Below, piece by piece: positions 63,661 through 64,000 of a stretch of 64,000 bases of DNA (its first letter is position 1; every line of letters starts with the position of its first letter). Where the stretch lies: NCBI GenBank assembly GCA_963790045.1, contig CAWBMS010000011.1, forward strand, positions 1 through 64,000, read 5' to 3'. This stretch comes from DATKMP01 sp963790045 (GTDB lineage: Bacteria; Bacteroidota; Ignavibacteria; UBA10030). The notes under the pieces were generated by a model. It searched no databases. It was not told where the DNA came from and worked only from the letters and a program-made list of their open reading frames with translations. The position numbers and the translations under genes are program-made.

Positions 63661-64000
63661 ATGGTAATGCACGACTACGTTCACGGATATACAGAACGGG
63701 AAGCAGTACGATTAAATGATCAGGCTGATACATTAGATAATCTTCTTCACCACGACACCGTTTTTCCATCGGGAAGTAAAGTGCTCGAAGCCGGGTGCGG
63801 TGTCGGTGCACAAACTAAAATCATCGCGCCGAAAAATCCTTCGTCGACATTCGTTTCCATCAATATCTCACAAGAATCAATTCACGAAGCTCAGAAGCTG
63901 ATTCAAGGTTTAGGAATACAAAATGTCGCGTTTCAACAATCAGATATTTTCCAATTGCCATTTGAGGATGAAACGTTTGACAGTGTGATTCTTTGCTTTG
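63661..64000 (+). CDS. Class I SAM-dependent methyltransferase, 3' end outside window
   Basis: Begins ATG 63661 with AAGGATGG upstream and runs off the end of the window after 113 codons without a stop. The SAM-binding motif I is KVLEAGCGVGAQTKII, motif II region TFVSINISQESI, and motif III LPFEDETFDSVILCF. This is the ubiE-like / methyltransferase domain 11 layout. Substrate unknown. Confidence 0.85.
   Translation, partial: MVMHDYVHGYTEREAVRLNDQADTLDNLLHHDTVFPSGSKVLEAGCGVGAQTKIIAPKNPSSTFVSINISQESIHEAQKLIQGLGIQNVAFQQSDIFQLPFEDETFDSVILCF

Overview
The window looks like a chromosomal segment of a member of the Bacteroidota/Ignavibacteriota/Chlorobiota (FCB) group. The best single clue is the secreted protein at 15722-17821, which ends in a type IX secretion sorting domain with the NYPNPFNPTT signature common in Ignavibacteria-like genomes. 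A BatA-type protein, a patatin/BamA fusion and several outer-membrane beta-barrel candidates fit the same group. The genus cannot be named from the sequence.

Layout. 1-11.6 kb holds core metabolism on the + strand: RNase Y (5' truncated), CoaE, an ArgD-like aminotransferase, a DipZ-like redoxin, MetH, phosphoglycerate mutase, ferredoxin, QueG and TrxB, then a nucleotidyltransferase/CDP-alcohol phosphotransferase pair. 12.5-20.1 kb is an accessory region: a 22-unit, 21-bp satellite with higher-order structure, an orphan 237-aa protein, two paralogous exported beta-proteins, the sorted lipase-like protein, many palindromic repeats, a DJ-1/PfpI gene between inverted repeats, and an isochorismatase-like gene. 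20.2-22.8 kb is a membrane pyrophosphatase on the - strand. 23.0-28.5 kb is a TetR-TolC-HlyD-permease-permease export operon, also on the - strand.

28.6-36.8 kb is the most coherent block: a complete trp operon (trpB2-E-G-D-C-F-B-A). Ahead of it lie a good sigma-70 promoter, a 25-codon leader peptide with three Trp codons, and mutually exclusive pause, antiterminator and terminator hairpins, which together form a ribosome-mediated attenuator. 36.9-53.8 kb carries envelope and signalling genes plus HflX and PurA. 54.4-58.7 kb encodes a FIST sensor protein and a large PAS hybrid histidine kinase. 58.8-59.3 kb is an unusual tRNA-Asn locus: an intact tRNA, two damaged tRNA copies carrying the same 19-bp palindrome, and a small GIY-YIG nuclease gene between them. 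The end of the window has EbfC-RecR, PheA, FtsX, a GNAT enzyme, tRNA-Arg, a flavodoxin-fold reductase and a truncated methyltransferase.

Quality note: about 24 frameshifts interrupt otherwise well-conserved genes, and 22 of them fit a single inserted base. They cluster (seven in the pyrophosphatase, none between 26.1 and 47.2 kb). Residual assembly error is the likeliest cause, so these genes are annotated as single frameshifted CDSs.
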